Below are positions 25,145 to 32,649 of a stretch of 45,001 bases of DNA, one piece after another. The notes below the pieces were generated by a model. That model did no database searches. It had not been told where the DNA came from and saw only the letters and a program-made list of their open reading frames with translations. Made by a program: the position numbers and the translations under genes. Positions within the stretch are counted from its first letter, which is position 1, and every line of letters starts with the position of its first letter. The stretch comes from Curtobacterium sp. VKM Ac-1376 (lineage in GTDB: Bacteria > Actinomycetota > Actinomycetes > Actinomycetales > Microbacteriaceae), in the NCBI RefSeq assembly GCF_015351025.1, contig NZ_JADKRV010000008.1:121945-166945 (forward strand), given 5' to 3'.

Positions 25145-26190
25145 CCCAGACCGTCCAGGACGGCCCGGCAACCGGCCGGGAGGCCCGTGGCGACTCCGCC
25201 ACGGGCCTCCCGGCCGTCCCGCCACACGGCCAGGGCACGGCAGACCCCGCGAGCGGGCGCACCGCGAGCACGCGCACCGCCCAGGAGCGGCTGGCCCGCC
25301 GTCAGCGGTGGCAGGGACTGACCCTCGTCGCGGCCCCGGTCCTCGTGGTCGTGCTGTTCGTCGGCGTCCCCGTCGTGAACGCCGCCCTGTTCAGCCTCGG
25401 GTTCACCGGCGGCCTGAACCAGGCACTCGCCGACATCGGTGGCGACACCGTCCGCGGCTTCTCGCTCGCGGTCTACGGCACGCTGCTCGGCAACGCCACG
25501 TTCCTGCGCGACCTCGTCGCGACCCTCGGGGTGACCGCACTGTCGACGGGGCTGACCGTGGGGCTCGCCGTCGTCGTGGCGGTGATCCTGCGGCTCCGCG
25601 GCGGGTTCCTCGGCAAGACCCTCAGCGTCCTCGCCGTGGTGCCGATCTTCGTGCCGGTGGTCATCGCGAGCTGGTCGATCCTGACCTTCACCGACGCGCA
25701 GGGCTTCCTCCGCAGCCTCGGCGCCCAGTTCGGCCTCGACGTGCCGGTGTGGGGCTACACCCTCGTCGCCGTGGTGTTCGGCAGCGTCTGGACGAGTCTG
25801 CCCTTCGCCGTGCTGATGATCGCCGGAGCGCTGCAGGGCACGCCGGACGCCCTGGTCGAGGCTGCGAAGGACGCCGGAGCGAGCAGCTGGCGTGTCGTCT
25901 GGCAGGTCCTCCTGCCGATGGCCGCGACCCCGCTCGTCATCGCGACGACGTTCACGGTCATCGGGGTCCTCGGATCGTTCACCGTGCCGTACTTCACCGG
26001 GCCGAACGCCCCGACGATGCTCGGCGTCGACATCTCGAAGTACTTCCAGGCCTACAACCGTCCGCAGCAGTCGACCGCGATGGCGTTCATCGTGTTCGCG
26101 TTCGCGGCGGCCGCGAGCGTGTTCTACCTCCGCTCCACGGTCCGCTCGAACGCGGGCGAGCTCGACAAGAAGAAGCAGGAGCCACAGTGA
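25141..26190 (+). CDS. ABC transporter permease
   Basis: Membrane component, 349 residues. About 55 cytoplasmic N-terminal residues come first, part of them encoded by a perfect palindrome (see 25174). Six membrane segments then start at LTLVAAPVLVVVLFVGVPVV. The coupling loop is EAAKDAGASSWRVVWQVLLP. The GTG overlaps the binding-protein stop (GTGA), and no other in-frame start occurs before the first membrane helix, so the palindrome must be translated. The C-terminus is basic and its stop overlaps the next permease. Confidence 0.9.
   Translation: MTQTVQDGPATGREARGDSATGLPAVPPHGQGTADPASGRTASTRTAQERLARRQRWQGLTLVAAPVLVVVLFVGVPVVNAALFSLGFTGGLNQALADIGGDTVRGFSLAVYGTLLGNATFLRDLVATLGVTALSTGLTVGLAVVVAVILRLRGGFLGKTLSVLAVVPIFVPVVIASWSILTFTDAQGFLRSLGAQFGLDVPVWGYTLVAVVFGSVWTSLPFAVLMIAGALQGTPDALVEAAKDAGASSWRVVWQVLLPMAATPLVIATTFTVIGVLGSFTVPYFTGPNAPTMLGVDISKYFQAYNRPQQSTAMAFIVFAFAAAASVFYLRSTVRSNAGELDKKKQEPQ
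25174..25215. repeat. Perfect palindrome (19-bp arms) inside the permease coding sequence
   Basis: Arms 25174-25192 and 25197-25215 are exact complements around an ACTC loop. The core CGGGAGGCCCGTGGCG is shared with the terminator-like hairpin at 12841. It begins 29 bases after the binding-protein stop and codes for about residues 12-25 of the permease (GREARGDSATGLPA). It may lower read-through from the binding-protein gene to the permeases or stabilise the upstream mRNA 3' end. Confidence 0.85.
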
Positions 26191-26999
26191 TCAAGCGACT
26201 CACCGGCAGCGCCCTGGTGTGGGTGACCGCGATCGTGCTGGCCGTCTTCATCCTCGGCCCGCTCGTCTGGCTGGCAGCCCGTGCCTTCGCCACGACGTGG
26301 ACGTACCCGAACCTGCTGCCGGACGGCTGGACCCTGCAGTGGTGGGGCACCGTGTTCGAGGATCAGAGCCTCGGCGTCGCGGTCCAGAACTCGCTCGTCC
26401 TCGCACCGCTCACGGTCCTCATCGCCGTGGTGGTCTGCCTGCCGGCGGCGTGGGCGATCAGCCGCATCGAGTTCCCGGGGCGACGGCTCGTCCTGGTCGG
26501 GCTGTTCGCCACGAACGCGTTCCCGAAGATGGGTCTCTTCGTCACGATGTCGGCGATGTTCACCGCGCTGAACCTCATGAACACCGTGACCGGCATCCTC
26601 ATCGTGCACGTGCTGGGCTGCGTCGTCTTCATGACGTGGCTGCCCGCCGCGGCGTTCTCGGCCGTCCCGCGCTCCCTCGAAGAGGCCGCGCGTGATGCCG
26701 GGGCGAGCCGCTGGCGGACGTTCTGGCGTGTGACGTTCCCGATCGCGTGGCCGGGGATCCTCGTGGCGATGGTGATGTCGTTCCTGGCGTCCTTCGACGA
26801 GGCGCAGGGCACGTACCTGGTCGGCGCCCCGACCTACATGACGATGCCCACGGCGATGTACTCGCTCGTCCTGAACTCCCCACGGCAGGTCTCGGCGGTG
26901 TTCGCGATCGCGCTGAGCATCCCCTCGGTGGTGCTGCTCCTGCTCGCCCGGAAGCACATCATGGGCGGCCGACTGGCGGACGGGTTCCAGATCCGATGA
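26187..26999 (+). CDS. ABC transporter permease
   Basis: Second permease, 270 residues, six membrane helices beginning LVWVTAIVLAVFILGPLVWL. The coupling loop is EAARDAGASRWRTFWRVTFPIAWPG. GTG start overlaps the previous stop (GTGA) with an AGCAGGAG site. It would form the heterodimeric channel with the preceding protein. Confidence 0.9.
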   Translation: MIKRLTGSALVWVTAIVLAVFILGPLVWLAARAFATTWTYPNLLPDGWTLQWWGTVFEDQSLGVAVQNSLVLAPLTVLIAVVVCLPAAWAISRIEFPGRRLVLVGLFATNAFPKMGLFVTMSAMFTALNLMNTVTGILIVHVLGCVVFMTWLPAAAFSAVPRSLEEAARDAGASRWRTFWRVTFPIAWPGILVAMVMSFLASFDEAQGTYLVGAPTYMTMPTAMYSLVLNSPRQVSAVFAIALSIPSVVLLLLARKHIMGGRLADGFQIR

Positions 27000-27040
27000 C
27001 GCAGACACCGACGACCACCACCAGCACGAAAGGCGACCAC

Positions 27041-28117
27041 ATGACGGACGCACCGCTCGTCGCGGAACGCACGCCGGGCCTCCCGGCCGACGGCAGCACG
27101 ACGGACCGGACCCGCACCGGCGGGCTGACCATCCGCGGACTGCGCAAGACGCTCGGCGGACGCGACGTCGTCGCCGGCATCGACCTCGACGTCGCGAAGG
27201 GCGAGCTCGTCTCGCTGCTCGGTCCGTCCGGCTGCGGCAAGACCACCACGCTCCGCATGGTCGCCGGGTTCCTGCCCGCCGACGGCGGCGTCGTGACGAT
27301 GGGGGACCGCGACGTCACGGCGCTCGGCCCGGAGCGTCGGCCGAGCGCGATGGTGTTCCAGAACTACGCCCTCTGGCCGCACATGACGGTGACGCAGAAC
27401 GTGGCGTTCCCGCTGCGGACCCGGCGTGTGCCGAAGCAGCGGGTCGCCGAGCGGGTGCGCGACGCGCTCGAACTCGTCGGGCTGAGCCACCACGCCGGGT
27501 CGAAGCCGACCGCGATCTCCGGAGGCGAGCAGCAGCGCGTCGCCCTCGCCCGCGCCATCGTGCAGGAGCCCGACGTCCTGCTCCTCGACGAGCCGCTGTC
27601 GAACCTCGACGCGAAGCTCCGGGTGAGCGTCCGTGACGAGATCCGGCGTATCCAGCAGCGCCTCGGCATCACGACCGTGATCGTGACGCACGACCAGGAC
27701 GAAGCGCTCAGCATCTCGGACCGGATCGCCGTCATGCACGACGGCCGCATCGAGCAGATCGCGACTCCGGGCGAGCTCTACGCCCGCCCCGCCACCGGCT
27801 TCGTCGCCTCGTTCATCGGGTCGACGAGCGTCGTCAGTGGTCGGTTCCTCGCCGGCACGTCCGTCAGCCCGACGGCGGCGGACACGGTCCTGATCCGGCC
27901 CGAGCAGGTCGTGCTCACCGACGACTCGCCGATCCGGGCCACCGTCGCGCGGGTGCTCATGCGCGGCCACTTCGCCGAGGTCGTGCTCGCCACCGACGGT
28001 GCCGAACTCCGCGCGTTCGTCACCGGGACACCGCCGGCGGTCGGCACCGAGACCGGCGTGCGCCTCGGCGAGGTGCTCGTGCACCGCGACGGCGTGCTGC
28101 TCGAGGTGGCCCGATGA
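27041..28117 (+). CDS. ABC transporter ATP-binding protein (PotA/FbpC/UgpC type)
   Basis: A 358-residue importer ATPase with Walker A GPSGCGKTTT, Q-loop region MVFQNYALWPHMTV, signature SGGEQQRVALARA, Walker B VLLLDEPLSNLD and the H-loop VTHDQDEALSISDRIAVM, followed by a C-terminal TOBE-like regulatory part. The ATG at 27041 has a good AAAGG site eight bases upstream; an ATG at 26996 overlapping the permease stop would add 15 Thr-rich residues. Its stop overlaps the next start. Unlike the sugar operon at 6-11 kb, this importer has its own ATPase. Confidence 0.92.
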   Translation: MTDAPLVAERTPGLPADGSTTDRTRTGGLTIRGLRKTLGGRDVVAGIDLDVAKGELVSLLGPSGCGKTTTLRMVAGFLPADGGVVTMGDRDVTALGPERRPSAMVFQNYALWPHMTVTQNVAFPLRTRRVPKQRVAERVRDALELVGLSHHAGSKPTAISGGEQQRVALARAIVQEPDVLLLDEPLSNLDAKLRVSVRDEIRRIQQRLGITTVIVTHDQDEALSISDRIAVMHDGRIEQIATPGELYARPATGFVASFIGSTSVVSGRFLAGTSVSPTAADTVLIRPEQVVLTDDSPIRATVARVLMRGHFAEVVLATDGAELRAFVTGTPPAVGTETGVRLGEVLVHRDGVLLEVAR

Positions 28118-29745
28118 GTGCCGCCGTGCCGGTGGCCGGCTCCGTCGCGTTGGGGTCCTCCGCGTCGACCGCGTCGGCGTCGGCCGACCGGGTGGTACCG
28201 ACCAGCCCGGACGGGAGGCCCGGCGTGCGTCCGCCACGCCTCGTCGCCCACCGCGGTGCGCCGCGCGTCCGGCGCGAGAACACGCTGCCCGCCATAGCGG
28301 TCGCCGAGGCGCTCGGCGCCGAGGTGATCGAGGTCGACGTCCGTCGGACCGCCGACGGCGTCGCCGTCCTGCTGCACGACGAGACCCTCGGCCGGATGTG
28401 GGGTGACGCCCGTCGGGTCTCCGACGTCGCCTGGTGCGACGTCGCCCGGCTCGGCAACGGTCTCGACCGGATCCCGCGCCTCGACGGTGCACTGGAGCGG
28501 CTCGACGGCTGCCGCTCGGCCCTGCTGATCGACCTGACCGACGCCCAGGACGCCCTGGTCGCCGCCCGTACGGTCGCGGGGTTCACCGGGTCGACCGCGG
28601 TCGCCTGGTGCGGTGCGCCGGTCGCGATGGCGGCGGTGCGCTCCGTACTGCCCGAGGCCGACGTGTGGCTCGCATGGGAGTCGCTCGACCCGCCCACCGC
28701 GCGGGACCTGGAGGCGCTGACCCCGTCGACCCTGAACCTCGACGTCGCGTTCCTCACCCCGCGCACCGTCGAGGTCGCGCACGCCCTGGGCCTGCGCGTG
28801 TCCGTCTGGACCATCGACGATGCGGAACCGGCGATCTGGGCGGCACGCCTCGGCGTCGACTCGATCACCACGAACGACGTCGGCGCCGTCGGGGCCGCAC
28901 TGTCCGCGGCGGAGCGAGACGGTTGGCCCGAGCGGGACCGCGAGCCCACCGAGACCGAGGTCGCCTCCCGCGCCCAGGCCCTGGCCCACCGCATCGCCCA
29001 CGAGGTCATCGCCTACACCCGCGAGCACCCCGTCAGCGAGATCCGCACGAAGGCCAACCCCGCCGACCTCGTCACGGACGTCGACCGGCTGGTCGAGCAG
29101 CACGTGCGATCGCGCGTCCGGATGGTGTTCCCCACGCACGGGTTCACCGGTGAGGAGTACGGCGAGGCCCCCGGCGACCGTCACCGCTGGTTCCTCGACC
29201 CCGTCGACGGCACCACGAACCTGGCGAACGGTGTGCCCTGGACCTCGATGTCCCTCTGCCTGACCCGCGGCGGCCGACCCCTCGTCGGCGTCGTGGCCGA
29301 CCCGTGGCGCGGCGAGGTGCTCGAGGCTCGGCGCGGTCGCGGTGCCACCCTGCGCGACCGTCAGCTCCGGTTGGACGACGTGCCCCGGCCGCTCGCCGGT
29401 GCCGTCGTCGGGACCGAACTCGACGGACACCGGCCGTGGCCGGGCTTCGGTGCGTTCCTCGATGCCCTCGCCGACCGATCGTGCACGCTCCGGGTGCAGG
29501 GATCGGGCACGCTGACCATCGCCCAGGTCGCGGCCGGGCGGGGGATCGGTGGCTGCGTCTCGGCCTTCAACCCGGTCGACCACGGCGCCGCGGTGCTGCT
29601 CGTGCACGAGGCCGGGGGCATCGTGCTCGCGCCGTCCGGCCCCGTCGAGGGCTTCCCGCCCGTCGGCGAGCCGTTCCTCGTGGCACACCCCGGTGCCGCG
29701 GACGAGCTGCACGCGGTGTGGACGGCGGCGCTCGCCGCGGGGTGA
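28114..29745 (+). CDS. Fusion of glycerophosphodiester phosphodiesterase and inositol-monophosphatase-like domains
   Basis: One 543-residue polypeptide with two enzyme domains. Residues about 40-265 are a GDPD domain: HRG (46-48), ENT (55-57), EVIEVDVRRTADG with metal ligands Glu73 and Asp75, and His88-Asp89. The usual IEIK-type motif reads LLIDLTD, so the lysine is missing. Residues about 280-543 are an IMPase/FIG-type phosphatase: LVTDVD (319-323), GEEYG (345-349), the signature DPVDGTTN (361-368) and VDHGAAVLLVHEAGG with the second metal aspartate. The ATG overlaps the ATPase stop. The inferred job is cleavage of an imported glycerophosphodiester followed by removal of phosphate. No signal peptide: cytoplasmic. 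Confidence 0.9.
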   Translation: MSAAVPVAGSVALGSSASTASASADRVVPTSPDGRPGVRPPRLVAHRGAPRVRRENTLPAIAVAEALGAEVIEVDVRRTADGVAVLLHDETLGRMWGDARRVSDVAWCDVARLGNGLDRIPRLDGALERLDGCRSALLIDLTDAQDALVAARTVAGFTGSTAVAWCGAPVAMAAVRSVLPEADVWLAWESLDPPTARDLEALTPSTLNLDVAFLTPRTVEVAHALGLRVSVWTIDDAEPAIWAARLGVDSITTNDVGAVGAALSAAERDGWPERDREPTETEVASRAQALAHRIAHEVIAYTREHPVSEIRTKANPADLVTDVDRLVEQHVRSRVRMVFPTHGFTGEEYGEAPGDRHRWFLDPVDGTTNLANGVPWTSMSLCLTRGGRPLVGVVADPWRGEVLEARRGRGATLRDRQLRLDDVPRPLAGAVVGTELDGHRPWPGFGAFLDALADRSCTLRVQGSGTLTIAQVAAGRGIGGCVSAFNPVDHGAAVLLVHEAGGIVLAPSGPVEGFPPVGEPFLVAHPGAADELHAVWTAALAAG

Positions 29746-29886
29746 GCGGGCACGCCCGGTCGCCGCTCGCGTCGCTCCCGGCCGACTCTGTGCGGGCGCT
29801 CAGTCATCCGTCGTCGGCGCTCCGTAGGGTGGCGGCCCACGGCTGGTCCGACCGGACCGCACCGCGCACCCGAAGGAGCATCGACC

Positions 29887-30678
29887 ATGGGATTCCTCGA
29901 CCGCCTGCTCGGACGTCCGGAGCGCGACCGGTCCGGTGGCGCGCAGCAGAACCAGTGGGGACAGCCGCAGCAGCAGGGCTACCGGTACGGCCAGCAGTCG
30001 TACCAGCAGCCCGCGCCCGCGTCGCAGCAGGGCGATCAGTACGGTGTCCCCGGGTGGGATGGCGGAGCTCCGGCGCAGGGGGCCACGACCGACGACGAGC
30101 GAGCCGTCGAGCGCTACCGGTACCTGCTCCGGACGGCACCGCCCGAGCGCATCGAAGCGGTGCACGCCGAGGCCTTCGCCAGACTGACCGACGAGCAGCG
30201 CCGGATGGTCTACGACGAGTTCACGCGGACGGCGCCTCCCGGTGAGGCTCCGCGGGGCGACGACCCGCGCTCGCTCGCGCAGAGTGCCACCCGGTCGGAG
30301 ATCCGCCAGCCGGGCTTCATGGAGCGTTCGCTCGGTGGGGTCGGCGGCGGAGCCGGAGGCCGCTTCGGTGCACGGCGCGGCGGGCCGTCGTTCGGCAGCA
30401 TGATCGGTGCCTCGGTCCTCGGGACGGTGGCCGGGTACGTCATCGGGTCCGCGATCATGAGCGCCTTCCTGCCGGACCCCGGATCGTTCGATGGCGGTAC
30501 CGACGCTGCGGGTGACGGCAGTTCGGAGGACACTGGTGGCGACTCCGGCGACGCCGGTGCGTCCGACGGTGGCGCATCCGACGGCGGCGGGTTCGAGAGT
30601 GCGGGCTGGGGCGACAGCGGATCCGACTTCGGTGGTGGTGGCTTCAGCGACTTCGGCGGTGGCGACTTCGACGTCTGA
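29887..30678 (+). CDS. Low-complexity hypothetical protein with a hydrophobic segment
   Basis: A 263-residue protein found in related actinobacteria but without known function. Layout: MGFLDRLLGRPERD start, a Gln/Tyr/Gly-rich stretch (residues about 20-60), a charged helical part (ERAVERYRYLLRTAPPERIE), one hydrophobic Gly-rich segment (SMIGASVLGTVAGYVIGSAI) that may insert in the membrane, and an acidic Gly/Ser/Asp tail. The ATG has AAGGAG nine bases upstream. It precedes the DrrAB-type exporter by 58 bases but need not be functionally linked. Confidence 0.75.
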   Translation: MGFLDRLLGRPERDRSGGAQQNQWGQPQQQGYRYGQQSYQQPAPASQQGDQYGVPGWDGGAPAQGATTDDERAVERYRYLLRTAPPERIEAVHAEAFARLTDEQRRMVYDEFTRTAPPGEAPRGDDPRSLAQSATRSEIRQPGFMERSLGGVGGGAGGRFGARRGGPSFGSMIGASVLGTVAGYVIGSAIMSAFLPDPGSFDGGTDAAGDGSSEDTGGDSGDAGASDGGASDGGGFESAGWGDSGSDFGGGGFSDFGGGDFDV

Positions 30679-30736
30679 GTGACGATCGTCGTCCCACCGG
30701 CCCGCTGATGTTCTCCGTGGTCGACGAAGGAGCGAC

Positions 30737-31738
30737 ATGGCCATCATCGAAGCCTCAGGGCTGACCAAGACGTACCGATCGAAGTCCGGGCCGGTGCACG
30801 CACTGGCCGGACTCGACCTGTCGGTGCCGCAGGGCACCGTGACGGCACTGCTCGGCCCGAACGGCTCGGGCAAGACCACCACGGTGAAGGTGCTGACCAC
30901 CCTCATCACGCCCGACTCGGGCACCGCGACGATCGACGGCATCGACGTGATCGCCGACCCGCAGGCCACCCGACGGTCCATCGGGGTGTCCGGGCAGTAC
31001 GCGGCTGTCGACGAGAACCTGACGGGGTTCGAGAACCTCGAGATGATCGGGCGGCTCTACCACCTGGGCCGCCGGACCTCGCGCGAGCGGGCCCGCGAAC
31101 TCATCGACGTGTTCGACCTGTCCGAGGCGGGGGACCGCCCGGTGAAGGGGTTCTCCGGTGGCATGCGCCGACGCATCGACCTCGCGGGTGCGCTGGTGAT
31201 GAACCCGCGCGTGCTGTTCCTCGACGAGCCGACGACCGGGCTCGACCCGCGCAGCAGGCTCGCGCTCTGGGGCATCATCGAGGACCTGGTGGCCGAGGGC
31301 GCGACGGTCCTGCTCACCACCCAGTACCTGGAAGAGGCCGACCGGCTCGCCGATGACATCGCGGTCATCGACGACGGCGCGGTGATCGCCGAGGGCACAG
31401 CGGACCAGCTCAAGGCCCAGGTCGGCGGCCACCGGGTCGTCGTCGCCCTGGTCGATGACGCGGACGGCGACGCCGCCACGGACGTGCTGCGACGGTACGG
31501 GGTGGGTGACGTTGAGATCTCGGGCGACGGCCGCACCCGGGCCATCGCGGTCGAGGCCGGTCCGGCCGCCCTGCAGCGCGTCCTCGCCGATCTGGGCGAC
31601 GCGGGCATCGACCTGCACGATGCCGGTATGCGTCGCCCGACCCTCGACGACGTCTTCCTGCGTCTCACCGGCCACGCTGCGACGGACGACGACGCCGGCG
31701 AAGCCGCCGACACCGAGCAGAAGGAGGCGGCACGATGA
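30737..31738 (+). CDS. DrrA-type ABC exporter ATPase
   Basis: A 333-residue ATPase of the daunorubicin-resistance subfamily. Walker A LLGPNGSGKTTT, signature FSGGMRRRIDLAGAL, Walker B RVLFLDEPTTGLDP and the DrrA-specific VSGQYAAVDENLTGFENL loop are present. The C-terminal extension (PTLDDVFLRLTGH) is the typical DrrA/NodI ending. It overlaps the permease gene (ATGA) and has an AAGGAG site. Substrate is unknown; hydrophobic natural products are typical of the family. Confidence 0.92.
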   Translation: MAIIEASGLTKTYRSKSGPVHALAGLDLSVPQGTVTALLGPNGSGKTTTVKVLTTLITPDSGTATIDGIDVIADPQATRRSIGVSGQYAAVDENLTGFENLEMIGRLYHLGRRTSRERARELIDVFDLSEAGDRPVKGFSGGMRRRIDLAGALVMNPRVLFLDEPTTGLDPRSRLALWGIIEDLVAEGATVLLTTQYLEEADRLADDIAVIDDGAVIAEGTADQLKAQVGGHRVVVALVDDADGDAATDVLRRYGVGDVEISGDGRTRAIAVEAGPAALQRVLADLGDAGIDLHDAGMRRPTLDDVFLRLTGHAATDDDAGEAADTEQKEAAR

Positions 31739-32583
31739 CCACCACGTCCGTCGCACCGGGCCGACAGCTGCCCGTCGTCGTCACCTCGCCGATCGCCGTC
31801 TGGTTCGAGGACGGCTGGACCGTCACCAAGCGGAACCTCATCAAGATCAAGCGCTCACCGGACATGCTCGTGTTCGCGGTGCTGCAGCCGATCATGTTCG
31901 TGCTGCTGTTCAGCCAGGTGTACGGCGGCGCGATCCAGGTGCAGGGGACCGACTACACGCAGTTCCTGATGGCCGGGATCTTCGCGCAGACCGTGGTGTT
32001 CGGTGCCACGTTCTCGGGATCGGCCATGGCGCAGGACCTGAAGGAGGGGCTCATCGACCGGTTCCGCACGCTGCCGATGTCGGCGTCCGCGGTGCTCGTC
32101 GGGCGCACCAACTCGGACCTCGTGCTCAACTCGATCTCGATGGTGATCATGATGCTCACCGGCCTCGCCGTGGGGTGGCGGGTGAACTCGTCGCCGCTCG
32201 AGTTCCTGGCCGGCATCGCGCTGCTCCTGCTGTTCAGCTACGCGTTCAGCTGGGTGATGGCGCTGCTCGGCATGAGCGTGAAGACACCGGAGGTCATCAA
32301 CAACGCATCGTTCATGATCCTGTTCCCGTTGACGTTCGTCTCGAACGCGTTCGTGCCGAGCGACACCCTGCCGCTGGTCCTGCGCGTGTTCGCGGAGTGG
32401 AACCCGGTGTCGTCCCTGGTGCAGGCCGCCCGTGAACTCTTCGGCAACGTCGGGTCCGCGCCGGTCCCGGACATCTGGACGATGCAGCACCCGGTGCTGA
32501 CGGTCCTGATCGGCATCGCGGTGATGCTCGTGGTGTTCGTGCCGTGGGCCGTCAACAAGTACACCCGGATCAGCACGAAGTGA
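31735..32583 (+). CDS. DrrB-type ABC-2 exporter permease
   Basis: ABC-2 type membrane protein of 282 residues with six predicted helices; the N-terminus TVTKRNLIKIKRSPDMLVFAV and the central QDLKEGLIDRFRTLPMSASAVLVGR loop are the family signature. It pairs with the preceding ATPase as an efflux pump. A hairpin follows 20 bases after the stop. Confidence 0.92.
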   Translation: MTTTSVAPGRQLPVVVTSPIAVWFEDGWTVTKRNLIKIKRSPDMLVFAVLQPIMFVLLFSQVYGGAIQVQGTDYTQFLMAGIFAQTVVFGATFSGSAMAQDLKEGLIDRFRTLPMSASAVLVGRTNSDLVLNSISMVIMMLTGLAVGWRVNSSPLEFLAGIALLLLFSYAFSWVMALLGMSVKTPEVINNASFMILFPLTFVSNAFVPSDTLPLVLRVFAEWNPVSSLVQAARELFGNVGSAPVPDIWTMQHPVLTVLIGIAVMLVVFVPWAVNKYTRISTK

Positions 32584-32603
32584 GGCGCTCGTCCACAGGG
32601 GTC

Positions 32604-32632
32604 GTCCGGGTGCGCGCGCGGGTCACCCGGAC
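32604..32632 (+). terminator. Hairpin after the DrrAB-type genes
   Basis: Arms GTCCGGGTG (32604-32612) and CACCCGGAC (32624-32632) with an 11-base loop follow the permease stop. No U-tract. It sits just before the -10 box of the next gene. Confidence 0.55.
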
Positions 32633-32636
32633 GGCT

Positions 32637-32642
32637 TAGCAT
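32637..32642 (+). promoter_or_regulatory. -10 box of the APC transporter gene (leaderless)
   Basis: TAGCAT ends seven bases before the GTG at 32650, placing the transcription start at or next to the start codon. Confidence 0.5.
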
Positions 32643-32649
32643 CATCCAC

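Noticed and set aside
26834..28492. Long minus-strand frames opposite the ABC ATPase and fusion gene
   Set aside because: They are antisense to well-supported genes and show no family motifs.
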